From Isoetes taiwanensis (taxonomy: Eukaryota; Streptophyta; Lycopodiopsida; Isoetales; Isoetaceae): 64,000 nt of DNA. Below are positions 32,732 through 44,984 of this stretch, in pieces. A model generated the notes under the pieces. That model ran no database searches, was not told the DNA's origin, and saw only the letters and a program-made list of their open reading frames with translations. The position numbers and the translations under genes were made by a program. Numbering within the stretch: the first letter of the stretch is position 1; every line of letters begins with the position of its first letter. The stretch covers positions 25,369,584 through 25,433,583 of the forward strand of contig JAJEKV010000005.1 in NCBI GenBank assembly GCA_021234155.1. The letters run 5' to 3'.

Positions 32732-33321
32732 GTAAGTTTTCCGTTTATTGTGAAATAACTTCAATCCTTTGATGTTCGGGAAACATCAAGAATGTGTTGC
32801 TAATGAACTGTGCACAACAGAGGCCGTTAGTAGATGGAGATGCAATATGAAATTCCATTATTTGCGGCATCCAGTTAGTTATTGCGGTTTTACAACATTG
32901 TGCAACTTGGTGCAAATGTTTTATTCGAGATTTTATGAGCGTTTGTCATTTGACTGCACTTGGAGTATGACGTTTTGACAGATTACAGCTCAAACTTGAA
33001 AGTAGTAGTAGCTATTACGATACTATACCCTTGTATACGAAGTCTGCAATGGAAAGGCAGAAATGCCCATTCATAAGCTTTTGGTACACGGTGTGTCTAC
33101 GGTGAGTATTATTTAGGGTGTAATATGAGTTTTGTTTAGGGTGTAATATGTGCATGCCTTTTCATTTTGCTGTATTTCGTGTTGCTAAACTTTATTTGAG
33201 TGCAATAACCAAGTAACGATCAATAGAATACTATAATGGCATACCATGGACCCAAATCTATAGTAAGATTTTAAAGTGCCATTGCATTGTCATGGTTTCA
33301 AATAACTAGAGACTTTAAGAC
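32732..33321. other. Intergenic, nothing recognised
   Basis: No coding or repeat signal beyond short AT runs. Confidence 0.4.
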
Positions 33322-33521
33322 TACCTTGGGGGTGGATGGGTGGATGAACTGGAAAAAGCCAATGAAAAGCACGATTATTCAATTAAAACAAAGGTGCTTC
33401 GCATGGAGGGTTGCCCTCCAGTACCTTGGGGGTGGATGAACTGGAAAAAGCCAATGAAAGCACGATTATCCACTTAAAACAAGGTGCTTCTCATGGAGGG
33501 TTGCCCTCCAGTACCTTGAAG
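33322..33521 (+). repeat. Tandem repeat, two ~90-100 bp copies
   Basis: Units start TACCTTGGGGGTGGATG and each ends with AAGGTGCTTC then CATGGAGGGTTGCCCTCCAG. A third partial unit begins at 33512. The GGAGGGTTGCCCTCC palindrome also occurs, inverted, near 5096. Confidence 0.9.
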
Positions 33522-33654
33522 GTGTATTCGCATGCTATTTGTTTTGTTGTTCCATGTTGATGTGACAGGCGTTCATAGGGGGGCCATTGCTGGAGTAATG
33601 GGTGCATGCCTTCTCGTGCCGATTTGTATACAACCAGCACAACCTAGCCATCAT

Positions 33655-33736
33655 ATTCTTAGTGGACATCACTAATTTCATAGTGTTCCAATAAGATTCT
33701 TAGTGGACGTCACTAATTTCATAGTGTTTCAATAAC
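33655..33736 (+). repeat. Tandem duplication, 41 bp x 2
   Basis: Two near-identical units starting ATTCTTAGTGGAC. Two further repeats containing GGGTTAGCTAAAGGAA lie nearby at about 33888-33940. Confidence 0.85.
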
Positions 33737-35050
33737 ATCTTACGCTTTTTCAAAGATTCCCTTTATGGTTACTGCTCAATCGTCCCACCGTCCAACGTGA
33801 CCGAGTGGGAGCGCTCCAAATCTAGTACTACTATGTATGATTGACGAACGACCAAGAGGTCACGATAGATATCAGGACCGGAAGAATGGGGTTAGCTAAA
33901 GGAATGAGACGGGAAGAACGGGGGTTAGCTAAAGGAACGAACATTGGATAGGATGGAAGCAAAAAGTCACAAGAATCAATATTGAGGCTTTATTAGGACA
34001 TATGAAGTATTGTTTGAACCACGAGCCCTTTCAAAATTAGAGTTTTTTCAGGAGATGTGAGCACTTAACTGCAATGAATGAATGAAAGAATCACCAAATG
34101 TGATATTGTTGCAAAGGGCAAGCCTCAAGATTTATACATTTGAGTACCCAATAACATTAAGTTTTTTGCTCTTTCATTAATCAACTCTTGGAGATGTTCT
34201 TGAATCCTTTGATCCAGAGAACAACCATGGACATGTAGCTTTCTTCTGGCAACTTTCAGAAACTCTTGCAACACCCCAAAAAAAAAAAAATCCGGTTCCT
34301 CCATTGTTAATTCTACTAATTCAAAAAGACGACTTGTTAGCTAACCATTTCTGTGAACAAGATTTCAAGTTCTTTCACAATCTTGCTCATTCGAGGACGA
34401 GGTTCTGCTGCATCATCAGAGATCTAAGAGCTAGTTTAATGTTTGTACTGTGTGTCAAGCTTGTTAGTTCGGTAGTTTTTAAGGCACAGGCCCAACATAC
34501 GAGGTCCTTGATCTATCCCCAGTGCCTCTTATTCATAAACAATGTGATTCCCTTTTCTTATGGCTAGTTTAGCGAAAGCGGCAAATAATAGGTGAGTCTG
34601 CTATCTGGATAGAACTTACCACGTGGCAATGTTTTTTATAATTAGCTTGTAAGGTGTATGGACCAAATTTTCCTAGACTACTTTCTTGGTATCTTAGCTT
34701 AGCTTAATAGTAATTTGTTCAAACCCACCATCAAATCCTATGTCACAAATCATAAAATGCAACCCCCCCTGCCCCCCTTTTTCCGGGAGGATGAATTAAA
34801 GTTACAACTATTTTTTTTGAAAATATCGAAGTTTCAGGAAACATTGGTTTTGGGGCACCAATATATAGAAACTAGAAAAAGTGCCTAGCATTGCTGGTTT
34901 TTGTTGGACATATTAAAAAACAAAGAAAAAATGGTTTGAGAAGGTTTGTATTAAATGGTGGATTTAACTTGAGAATGGTTATATTAAATGTGGAGTGAAT
35001 GTTACTATTGGAATCTTGAGAATTTTGTGTGTATGGCAAATAATGTGTTT
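33737..35050. other. Intergenic, nothing recognised
   Basis: AT-rich with homopolymer runs. The frames at 34304-34567 and 34872-35054 show no family motif. Confidence 0.4.
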
Positions 35051-35215
35051 CCATTGCAATATCATCTACCGACTTTCAAACCTGCAATGGAGACATGATA
35101 GTCACTTAAGTTACTTGATTTACAATATGACATGGCATATATGGTGCATTCCCATTGCGATATCATCTACCTAAATCAAGCGTGCAAAAAAGACATGATA
35201 GGTCACTTGGTTTAG
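35051..35215 (+). repeat. Tandem duplication, ~101 bp period
   Basis: Both units contain CCATTGC, then ATATCATCTACC and GACATGATAG, at 35051 and 35152. Confidence 0.75.
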
Positions 35216-35346
35216 AGATTAGGCATTTTAGCAAACGCCCACCATTTTTCCCGCCAGATCATCACGTAAGCTTATACTTAGCACAAGTTGAATATTTAGG
35301 TACTGCTTGCAATTGACCAGGCTACCTAAGCCAACATTGCCATGCA

Positions 35347-35640
35347 CTTGTAGACCTGTCTATGACTAACACCAACCATATATAAATGAAAAATTATATA
35401 AGCCATGTATTGTTTGATTGGCAAACAATTCATTTTCAACTTCAAAATGAATATAAACTTTCGAATGTGTAGGATGCTGGTGAGCAAAGATTCCCCCCTT
35501 GCAGGTTTGTTTATGACTAACACCAAACATAAAGATATATGGAAAATTATATAAGCCATGTATTACCTGATTAGCAAGCAATTCGTTCTCAACTTCAAAA
35601 TAAACAATACTTTCAAATGTGTAGGGTGCTGATGATAAGT
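35347..35640 (+). repeat. Tandem duplication, 151 bp period
   Basis: Two diverged units share TATGACTAACACCAA, AAATTATATAAGCCATGTAT and CAAATGTGTAGG. They begin at 35347 and 35498. Confidence 0.85.
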
Positions 35641-36499
35641 ATCTACAAATTTTATGGCAATAGAATAAACACAGATTGAAAGTTATCCAATGGAAGACTC
35701 TGTAAATAGCTAATTCCAGCCCTTAAGGCTAAAGCTCACTATTCAACTGGAGCAAGAGAAACTCCTGAGAAAGACTGAATTTTGGAAGAAGGAAAGGTTA
35801 AGTGAAAAACGCAATTTAGCCACTAGAGATCGACTCTAGCAAATTTGCAAGTTCTATAAGAGGTAAGAATTAAAAAAAAAAGTCTTTGGATAAGATTTGA
35901 TTAATCAAAGAATAAAATAGTTTTTTTAATGTCCACGAAGATCAAGAGGCCATGGGACCTATACAATAGCCTAATACAACCATTACTACTAGGATTAAAA
36001 AACCCCTGCCTCGAAAGGTTTTCAAGAGAAAAACCTTTACAGTAATGATGATGCTAGGCAAGCAAGAAGAAAATATAAGTAGGCGATGATGACTACTGAG
36101 GGCTCAATAATTGAAGATGCTCATCCAGAACCTCAAGTATGTATAATGCCAACTCATGTATAGATGGCGGCTCTGAGAAGTTGTGGAAGCCTCGAATGGA
36201 ATGCTAAAGTCAAATAACAATTCCTGACCATCTCAAAAGCTGGATATCTTAGTATGGCTGTCATCTTCAATAACCTGTAACTGGCAACATGCACATAATC
36301 TTGCTTCTCGTGGCAATTGCGGCCGCTCCCATCTACCTGTCTCAATCCGTAGCTTGTGGGACCCTGTGTGAATTGATGCAATAGCCCCGTGTGAATTGAT
36401 GCAAAAGCTACAAGCTTTTTCCTAGACAAAGAAGCAAGAAAATAAGCTTGTGGTCATGGTGCCAAAGTGGGATTTATATGTGCATGATAATGAACAGTT

Positions 36500-36950
36500 T
36501 TAGCTTAGGCTAAGGTAACTGCATCCCACATCTTCTGAGAAAAACATCCATCGAGATGTTGTTGCAAATCTCAGGATCATAATTAGCAAGCATCATGCAG
36601 TGTTCCAGTTGCACAGACCAGCGGGCAAACCATGCATTACAATTCTCTTTCCAACATCCTTTCAAATGCTGGGGAGATTCAGCCATGGAAAGCACGAGAA
36701 GAGGGTATCTATCATCATCCATGTGAAGCCCCTTACTAATATAGTGGAAATGGCGCTTCATGGAAGAATATTGAAGAGGCCAAAAACCTGTCTCTTGTAA
36801 AAAAAAAAATAGCATAGGGCACCGTAGTTTTGACTCCTAGGCTGTAAGTGAGAAAGGACATTTGCACCCGTTCCAAGCTCTCCCAAGCACTAGCACTAAT
36901 GGCAGGCCCCCATACTTCATATAGCTTCAACACAAAATTTTAGCCTAAGA
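36500..36950 (-). pseudogene. LINE RT-distal fragment
   Basis: The minus strand reads VWGPAISASAWESLERVQMS, then FLTYSLGVKTTVPYAI, and after a frameshift ETGFWPLQYSSMKRH followed by a helical region to CGMQLP. The pattern LGVKxxTPYxxxxxETGxxPL is the region downstream of RT in non-LTR retrotransposons. It is strongly decayed. Confidence 0.65.
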
Positions 36951-37499
36951 ATTCTAAAGATAGAATATCAAATTAAGGATTTGGAAATTTGTAGAAGCTT
37001 GTCGTAGAGGATTTGATGGTCTCCGAAATTGATCAGAATTCATTGCAGATTGCTTAAAATAGATTGCTAAAATCGTTAGCAGTTGTTCCTCAGACATTCT
37101 TTCTCTCTGCCAGCACCCACCACCATATCAATTTCTCCCTTTTTCAGGATTAAGGCTATAAAGTTTTTGTTATAATGATAATGGATACAAGACCGACAAT
37201 TATGTTGTAGACATAATTGTTCTCTCAAGATGTTATGTAAACAAGCATATACCTATAAAATTCGGCCTATACCTATAAAATTGTTGTCTCTAAAGAGTGT
37301 TTAATTATAAACTTAACCAAATCTTTAACTACCAACTAGCAATTTGCAACTTCTGCCTTTCCTTCTGGAGTTCTTTTGCAAATGAGGCTTGCTTGTTTGC
37401 GTTTTTGCTTGATTCAAGTGGGAGTTCTTCTATCTGAAACACTTTGGTTGAGGATCTAGTAGGATGAGGATTTGCTCTAAATTTTATTCTATCTTGATC

Positions 37500-38150
37500 C
37501 TTTCGCTCAACTCGATTACCTAAGTCATTTCAGCCTCTCTTTGCATCAAGCTTTGGGTAGTCTACTTTAAGATGTGGCCCTTTGCAATAAAAACATCCGC
37601 TTTTTCTTGATGAAGATCTATCATGCTGATTTTTCCATCGTGCTTTCTGTGAACTGTCCTGGTTGTTTCCCATATTAGATATTTGCCTCATATTCCCATT
37701 GTTTAAAGTCTTGCTGGTGTTTGTTTTGCTGTTGTTCATATCCTTTGGATATCCATTCCATATACTATAAATCATTGAATCTATATCTAACTTCCTTTCC
37801 GTTGCAATGGCTTTCTTCCTGGCCTCTTCTATAATCTGAGGATCCACAAAAATTAGTTTTGCTTACAAAGAATATTTGAGCTCTGCTATATATTCACACA
37901 ACAGTTATTTCTTGTTCATCCTTTCATTTGAGTAGGCAAATATTGAAACTTTGAGATATATGGAGAAACCGATTTGTTGTCCCCTTGCTTAAAACTCACT
38001 CTTGGTGCTGCAACAGAAGTTTCATGATTCTCCTGTGCTTCAGTATGTTCAGATGCTTCATTAGTTCTCCTGGGAGTATGTAGGCATGATGAGTTGGCAA
38101 CGTGAGGATGACATGGCAAGTAGGGGTAATGAGGCGTCAAACAACTTGGC
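37500..38150 (-). pseudogene. Ty3/gypsy gag fragment
   Basis: The minus strand encodes FKQGDNKSVSPYISKFQYLP, then after stops EEARKKAIATERKLDID and the zinc knuckle CFYCKGPHLKVDYPKLDAKR. The last cysteine of C-x2-C-x4-H-x4-C is tyrosine, so the knuckle is damaged. Its orientation is opposite to the integrase relic at 39 kb, so they are different elements. Confidence 0.75.
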
Positions 38151-39055
38151 TAAGAATATTTTTTCTAGTCAAAACATGAGATGATGTGGAGATGATGTGT
38201 CTGACATGTAGATGATGATCTGGAGGTGTATGTGATGATGTGGCAAGATAATATGTCACCCTTATGAGCTTATACACTTTAAATTGAAGAATTTTTTGCA
38301 AAGGATGGAATTTCAATGGGGTGACACGTGTATGATGTGACATGGCAATGAAGATAACATGTATGGTGACTTGGCCTTTTTTGAACGATGTCATAGGTCA
38401 ATTTAAGTACCAATGCATATAATCTGCATTTTCTAGGCAAATTTTGACTCTTAATTGCTTCCCTTAAGAATTTTGCAATCTCTCACCATTTGACTTTTAG
38501 AGAGAGGAATTTGACCTTTGACCATGTGTATGACCAAGTCAAGTGGAGATTTGTGCTTCAATGAAATGGTGATGGTATGGTGAGTGTGTGTGGGATGTGA
38601 ATGACATGTGAAGGAGAAGTTTTGACTAGAAAAGATCTTCTAGGCCAATTTGCCTTAGGAAATGAGATGTAGGCATGGAACTTGGGGTCTCATGGGCATA
38701 TTTTCATGGTAAGGAATGTGGAAGGTTTAAGATGGGAATCAAGAAATGTAGTTATGCCAAGAACTCAAATATAAGCATCACATACCAAGAACTCTTCAAG
38801 GGGCCTTCAAATCTTCAACCTCTGCTTGAATCACCTTCCATGGCATGCTTGTGTGATCTTTGTCAATTGTCTTCACCTTGGTCTTCAAGTCTTCCTCTCA
38901 AAATGTGCAAAGATGCATTATCTTTGTAAATATGTGTTCAAATCAAAGTGTGAGCATGATAATATGAGAATGTGTCTTGCTCTCCATGCTGCCATAGCAT
39001 GGCAGCAATTACTTCATGGGATCAAAGTTTATTGCCACTTTGCTTGCAGAGCTTG
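38151..39055. other. Intergenic, repeat-like GATGATGTG stretches
   Basis: Short ATGATGTGG repeats at about 38160-38240. Otherwise nothing recognised. Confidence 0.4.
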
Positions 39056-40360
39056 AAACATATACAAACTCAAGATATTATCAATGCACGTCTGAAGCTC
39101 ATTGATACTATAAAGGATTTTGAAGGGTTGCATCTTGAGTATAAAAATCAGATGGAAAATTAAGTTGCCGATGCTTTAAGTAGAGTACATATGCAAGACC
39201 ATAGCAGGAATTATAGACTTGGAGACAATGAAAGTAGAATACAGAAACGATCAATCCTTCTTTTGTCATTCCCTATGCACAAATTGAGAAAAATGGCATA
39301 CAGGTCAAGAATGATAGAATAATGTCATGAACCTCCATATTCTGGACATAGAGGCACTCAAGCTACCTTGGCTATTGCGAAAAAACATCTTTATTGGCCT
39401 AATCTTGAGAGGGTTGTTAAGAAGTATGTAGAAGTTTGCGTCGTTTGCCAACAAACAAAAGCCTCTACTAGCAAGCCTGTTAGATTAGTCCACACTTTGC
39501 CAATTCCTGAGAAACCTTGGAAGCACATGGCTATGAACTTCATCCAAGGATTACCTAAGTACACTCATAAGAATGACCAGATCTAAACAGTTGTAGACAG
39601 GTTGTCTAAACAAGTTCATTTTCTTTCGTGAAAATCGAGCATGACAGCCTTTCAAGCAATCAATTTTGGTATGGTCTCATGAAGAACCTGGGTACAACTT
39701 TAAAGTTCTCCACAGCCTATCACCCTCAGACAGATGGCTATACTGAAGTTGTGAGCCGTGTTATTGATGACATGTCCTGAGCCTATGTTGCAGAAAGCCA
39801 AAGTCAATGGGAAGAGTATCTTTATCTTCTGGAGTTTGCCTATAATGACACCATCCATTCAATTATCTAGAGAAATCCCTTTGAAATGATGTATAGATAC
39901 TCTTTGGAATCTCCAATTACGAAGTTAGGAGGAGAAGTACTAGCTTCAAATGAAGTAACAATGGACTTTGCAAACATTTTTGAAGAAGTAAAAATTCGTA
40001 TCTGAAAGAGCCAACTTGTGAAGAAACAAAGGATTAATGGGTTTGGAGTATCACCTTCCTAAGAAATGCCTACGGAAAATGGCTAATAAGTACATAAAAC
40101 TGGCTTTTAGGTATTACGATCCATTTCAAATTGACAACAAAATAAGGAAGTGGAATTTCTCTTGAGACCTTGCAAAAAATGGAATATACAAATTATTTCA
40201 ACATCAAGGATGATGAGGAGGTGCTTGAACCGGAACAGATACTTACGCACCAAGATAAGGAGACACGAACGTCCTCCTATTGAAGGTATCTAGTTAAGTT
40301 CAAATTTTATCCACCTTTTGATGCATCATGGTATTTAAAAGACCAGCTTAAAGAATAAAA
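39056..40360 (+). pseudogene. Ty3/gypsy (chromovirus-like) RNase H end, integrase and tail
   Basis: The plus strand shows the RNase H end (YKNQMEN then VADALSRVH), the HHCC zinc finger (CHEPPYSGHRG ... CVVCQQTK, all four ligands readable), integrase pieces (HMAMNFIQGLP, VVDRLSKQVHFLS, AYHPQTDGYTEVVSR) and a chromodomain-like end (YLVKFKFYPPFDASW) near 40290-40330. The first catalytic aspartate is asparagine (MNFI for MDFI), and the segment with the second aspartate is deleted, so the integrase is dead. Several stops also occur. Confidence 0.85.
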
Positions 40361-40539
40361 TGCACTCGTGGATGAATAAACAAACTTTGCTAAAATAACA
40401 GGCAAAGTTAGCAGACATTAATATCTTTGCTATTTGGAACCATTTTAATAAAAAAGTTGCAATTGCTTTACCAACAAGAAATATCTAAAGATTGATATAC
40501 GTTGGTATAATCTGAATCCTTTATTCATCAGATATCAAG

Positions 40540-40680
40540 CCCTCTAACTGAATTGAGGCCATTCCTAAATGAATTGGAATGATATTCTAATGGAATTGAC
40601 ACTAAAGACCTCTAAAGGAAGTGAGGCCATTCCTAAATGAACTGGAATGACCTTCCTTAAAGGAACTAGAGTGAGCAATT
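40540..40680 (+). repeat. Direct repeat with GAGGCCATTCCTAAATGAA units
   Basis: Two copies of GAGGCCATTCCTAAATGAA followed by TGGAATGA lie at about 40555 and 40622, upstream of the LTR. Confidence 0.7.
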
Positions 40681-40726
40681 TTTCCTTGAGATTGACGCGA
40701 ACGTTCAATCTCCGGAAGGGAATGAT

Positions 40727-42005
40727 TGTTACGGCTTTATGCCGGCTCGGGGGATTGGCTCAGGCTCAACAAGTATTTACCCTGTATACTATATGTGTTG
40801 GATGATCTATTTGTTTTGGAAAGAGTTGTTGCTCTTAATGTCCAAGTGATTGGAATGCGTTGAGGCCATTTCCAAGAGGTTGGAATGAGTTGATGCCATG
40901 TCCAAGAGGCTGGAATGCATGAGTTGACGCCATGTCTAAGTGAATGGAATGAGTTGGTGCTCATATCCAAGTGAATAGAATGTTTGCTATTCCCGATGTT
41001 CGCAGGTCTTCTGGTTGGTGCTGGAGATTGCAAACTGGAATAGAAACTGATCAGAAGTTGGTGCTTCTAGTGGAGGTTAATAAACATTTTATTTTAAACT
41101 AACATATGCGTTGAGACAAATTAAGTTGATGTTCAACTTGTGGTTTTTGGAGACCTTCTCGAGGAAATAAGTTTATTCTTGAGAAGGGAAGGACTAATAT
41201 GCTTTTCAAAGGTTGATTAAATATCAACTTTGAATAGGGAGGTTTGATGGTTCTCTTTCAGATATAATGGCGATCAAGGATGATCAGTCTTGAGAAATGA
41301 AGGAATTGATAGTCTTTGAGAAGAGATGTAAATCTTTAAGAAAGATGATCTAGGGCGATCAGTCTTGAGAAGGGAAGGAATTGATATGGTGCTCGAGGGA
41401 GTGGCCTTGCATGGAACAATATTTATTGATATGATCAAGTAAGAAAGTCATCTAATATATCTAAGCCTTGATATTATCAAAGAGAGAGCTAAAAATAAAC
41501 CTTGACCTTTATTTAAAAGCAAAAAGGCAAGAAAAAGTGTTGTTACCTATAAATAGAAGGATAACTTTGAGACGTGATATCTCCGTGACCATGACTCAAA
41601 ATTGATGATCCTTATCTTGTTGGAAAGCCCTTGAAGTCTAGTTTCCAGATTGGGCTTGGTTGTTCATAGATTTCTTACTGTTTGAAAATTATACTCGGAA
41701 AGGTGCATAGGGATCTAAGCTGATTGCACAACTAGATCTGCTTCTTTCTATGTTTGATGAAGAGCTTAGCCTTGCTCTTCTAGTTTTTTCTCTTGTTTCT
41801 TGCTTGATCATATCATTAGAAGGAGTTCCTGTAACACCAGTAGTTGGTGGCTAGAAAGAGCTTGTTCTTGTACAGTCTTGCGGAGTAGCTTGACTTGGTG
41901 ACATCTCTTCTAGTTAGTCCGGTTGGGTGGTAAATCGAGTACCCTGTGGTGTTTTACTTTCTAATAAGTTGACGAATTTGCAGGAAGAACAGATCATTCA
42001 TAACA
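40727..42005 (+). mobile_element. gypsy 3' LTR, ~1.28 kb
   Basis: It starts TGTTACGGC after a purine-rich GGAAGGGAATGA and ends CATTCATAACA (TGTTA/TAACA). A clear TATA box, CTATAAATAGAAGG, lies near 41550. Downstream sequence resumes LINE coding at 42006, which supports this right edge. An alternative end at GTAACA (41836) would give 1,110 bp. No 5' LTR is present. Confidence 0.65.
40841..40982 (+). repeat. 30-bp minisatellite inside the LTR, ~4.5 copies
   Basis: Units begin TCCAAG and contain TGGAATG(A/C)GTTGA; they start at 40841, 40871, 40901 and 40935, with a partial one at 40966. Confidence 0.9.
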
Positions 42006-42265
42006 GTACCAGTTGTGCCTGTCTATCTTGAACAAGGAGATTGACTGTGCCAATGCCGTCCAGTAGTAGCAGGCAATCTCCCGATGCCCCCTCTTTCCTG
42101 TGCAACCATTGAAGATTGAGTAGCGTTGGTATCCTGGCAAGTCGGGTATCCTGTGTCCTGCATGGTCCATATTTCTATGAGGAAGATGAGATCCATGTCT
42201 GCGGCAATCGAGTTGAGACCATCTTCCTTCTGCCATGGGAAACCCCGACAATTCCAAGAGACCAT
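42006..42265 (-). pseudogene. LINE ORF2 start: endonuclease fragment
   Basis: ORF2 opens MVSWNCRGFPWQKED, the usual start of plant LINE AP-type endonucleases, then DLIFLIE and, after a frameshift, ACYYWTALAQSISLFKIDRH. The fragment is cut at 42006 by the gypsy LTR. The RT is not found next to it. Confidence 0.8.
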
Positions 42266-42280
42266 GCGGAGGCACGATTT

Positions 42281-43894
42281 CTATTTGTTGGCAGGGGCTG
42301 CAACTGCAGATTCAGTGGTAGCAGCAGAAGGGGGGATGGTAGAAGTGGAAGCAACATGAGATGTGCGAGCAGCGGAAGGTGAGGCAACCCGAGCAGGGCG
42401 TGCGGCTATAGCAGGTGAAGAAGGGGCATGGTCAAAAGCTGTTGGAGGGTTCGCAGCATTCACAGCAGTGTTTGACAGCCTAAAGATTTGCATCTTTTCC
42501 TAGATTAGTTCTGCAGCTCCCTGTCTGCAGAGGCTTTTACGTTTGGCCAACTCGTGCCTGCAGTCTTCTTGTTGTGCTGGGGTAAGATCCTGGTCAACAT
42601 ACAGGCTTCAACTGTTTGCCTTAGCGCAGCATGGCTGCTCTCACTTGCGCGTCTCGGACTGTGAATGTGACTATCCGGGGGCGGTCTGGATGTTGGATAC
42701 CATGGCAGCTTGCCCTAATAATGTGTATCGACATTGTGGAACGTCATTGAGCGAGGATCAGCATCCGGAGCTGGTTAATAAGATCCCCCCCTGCCTCTTC
42801 TATCAGACCACATACGACCACATTGTGGCTTCTCCGTCTCAGCTCCTGGAGCTCTCTGATCGTCGGGTCAATGCTGCCTGGCACGACGGGTGTTGTTTGT
42901 TGTCAGTCGGGCACGACTGTGGCCTATGTTGGGGTAGTGGTGGCATGGGGCGGCTTGGTAGTGCAGCAATAGGCGGTCCTGGCTGACCTCGTGCAAACTC
43001 TTGGACAAGTGGGACTGTCGTGTCAGGTGTAGTGGTCTCTCCAACTTAGCTCCTGCTGGAATTGTTGCTACCTTGCCAATTCATGCATGCACTGATGCAA
43101 TTGCTCATGAGCCTCTGCATGGAGGCTCTTGCCTTGTTGAGCGATGGCTGCCCGCAGCCCCTGCACTATCTGATCTCGAGCTGCAGAGCTGTGCTCCAGT
43201 TTCTGTAAGCGAGAGTCCATCATAGGGTTCACTACAAATGATGTCACTTCCTGTGTCTCGACCCTACTTCGAAGGGCTTTCAATTGTAACTGGCTCTCTT
43301 CCTCAGCTTCTGATCAAAGGCAGAAGATGGTTGCCATTGTCTTCTACTCAGCACATTGTTGTCCTGTGTCATGGCTTCGATGGCAGTGGACTAGGAAGGA
43401 ATCCATGCGAGCCTGCAAGTCAGCAAGACTCTTCTTATCCTTCTTCCTTTCAGAGTGCAACAAGTGAAGGCCATTCTCAAGCTGTTGTAGGCCAGTCCCC
43501 ATGCTGGAAACACGCTGCTTTTCAGTAGTGAGCTGCCTCTTGAGAAATTTGGGTATGGAGGCATGCATCTCCTCTGCCAAGCAAGCAATTCGAGCTATGT
43601 TGCCTTCTGCCCTTGCTTTAACTTGTTTCCAGTGCTCCTCAACTGCCTGGTCTGGTGGCGGCGACACAAGATGCAGCTTGCCATTAGGTTGGTGCATCTG
43701 TCATATGCCTGACGAGCTACGATTGTTACTCGAGACTTCGCCTGTGCTTCTCTTTTCAGTGTGCACCTATCAATTTTGCCTGTGTCATATGGTCTGCGAT
43801 TGGGGATGGCATCTATGTACTCTCCCAAGAGAAGTTTTTCTGCCACGTCTGTGCTAGATAGAGGGGACGGCGTGTCAGCACCATCCACATGCAT
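42281..43894 (-). pseudogene. LINE ORF1, coiled-coil and Ala/Pro-rich, frameshifted
   Basis: On the minus strand the pieces are: MHVDGADTPSPL (start 43894), a helical region with EEHWKQVKARAEGNIARIAC and ERKKDKKSLADLQARMDSF (43697-43344), SRLQKLEHSSAARDQIVQGL (43283-43068), and an Ala/Pro/Ser-rich end (AANPPTAFDH to AAPANK) stopping at 42281, 16 bp before the ORF2 ATG. No zinc knuckle or RRM is obvious. ORF1 proteins bind LINE RNA; that role is inferred from position and coiled-coil character. The GC content is higher than in the surroundings. Confidence 0.6.
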
Positions 43895-44984
43895 ATAAAG
43901 GATGGGATGAATGGATGCACGGCTTGTCTCGCTCTTTTATCACTGGGGTTGCCATGATTAGGGTATCACCCTACAGACGCTTGTTTGAAAGCCTCCATTT
44001 GAAAGCAAACACAATTCCCATAGTAGTTATGAGAAAAATAGAGGCATCCTAAACTTTGAGAATGAATTGTGGACAAGCGAGGTTACAGACAGTTATGAGA
44101 CGTTATATGAAAATTCACTTGAATTTGGTGTAAAAATGTTATGTTATTTTAGTCAACTATAACAAGAGTCAAATATGCAACACAATCCAAGAAGACATAC
44201 CCAATGGAAGTTGAGTTCCCATTCACAATCCATATAGCAAGCTAACTCGACTTGGAGGCCAACGAAAGGAGTGGAATAGGGATTGAAAACATGGAAGTTG
44301 TCTTGACTGGGCAAAATCGATTTGATTTGTTGACTCTCCTTACATGATCATAGCGGGAGTTGTTGGTCAGGTGCCAACAGACATAAGCGGTCCTGCTTTT
44401 GATTGGTTTTGGAAATGTTAGAAAAGCATGCCTTTTGGATGATATTGGTCTACCCTTGTTGAGTTTTCTTCCTCCTAGGATCTGGACTCTGTGCCATAAA
44501 TTATATGTCGTATTTTGTTATTTTTTTCCCCCACCTGAGAATCACCTTAGGAATATTTGACACGTCTCTATTTTTTTGACGTAAGCAAGTTAGAAGATCC
44601 AGATATGTCTTCTCATTATCTCAATTTATTTTCTTTTTAACATTGAATCACTTCATATCAGTTGATATTAGAGCCAAACGTTCTTACAAATCCCTATGCA
44701 ATGACCATGAATCAATTTAATGTTCCTAATGGTCAAGCTATGAGTTTTGCCTTTCTTATAGCAACTCAAATTGCATTACATACATCAGCCATCCACAAGC
44801 AACCAGAAAAGAACTAGATATGTTGCAATTTGGTTATTTGCTGATTACGTACCAATGGCCCCATTGCCATAACCCTCCACCACATGCTGCAAATAATGAA
44901 AATATTAACTGGTTGGAAGATAGAGGGTATGCCAACATATGCAGGTGATGAAAAAAAGTCAAAGGATTTGGAGAGACATTGAAA
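43895..44984. other. Intergenic; possible degenerate retroelement primer site
   Basis: At about 44659-44676 the sequence AGTTGATATTAGAGCC resembles a decayed TTGGTATCAGAGCC primer site and is followed within about 35 bp by an ATG. No LTR can be outlined. Confidence 0.3.

Noticed and set aside
41836-41836. Alternative right end of the gypsy LTR at GTAACA
   Set aside because: It gives a 6-bp terminal match, but LINE coding resumes only at 42006, so the end at 42005 explains the junction better. Not excluded.
42543-42986. 147-codon plus-strand frame in GC-rich DNA
   Set aside because: Antisense to the LINE ORF1, which has a coherent coiled-coil and Ala/Pro-rich reading and is followed by ORF2.
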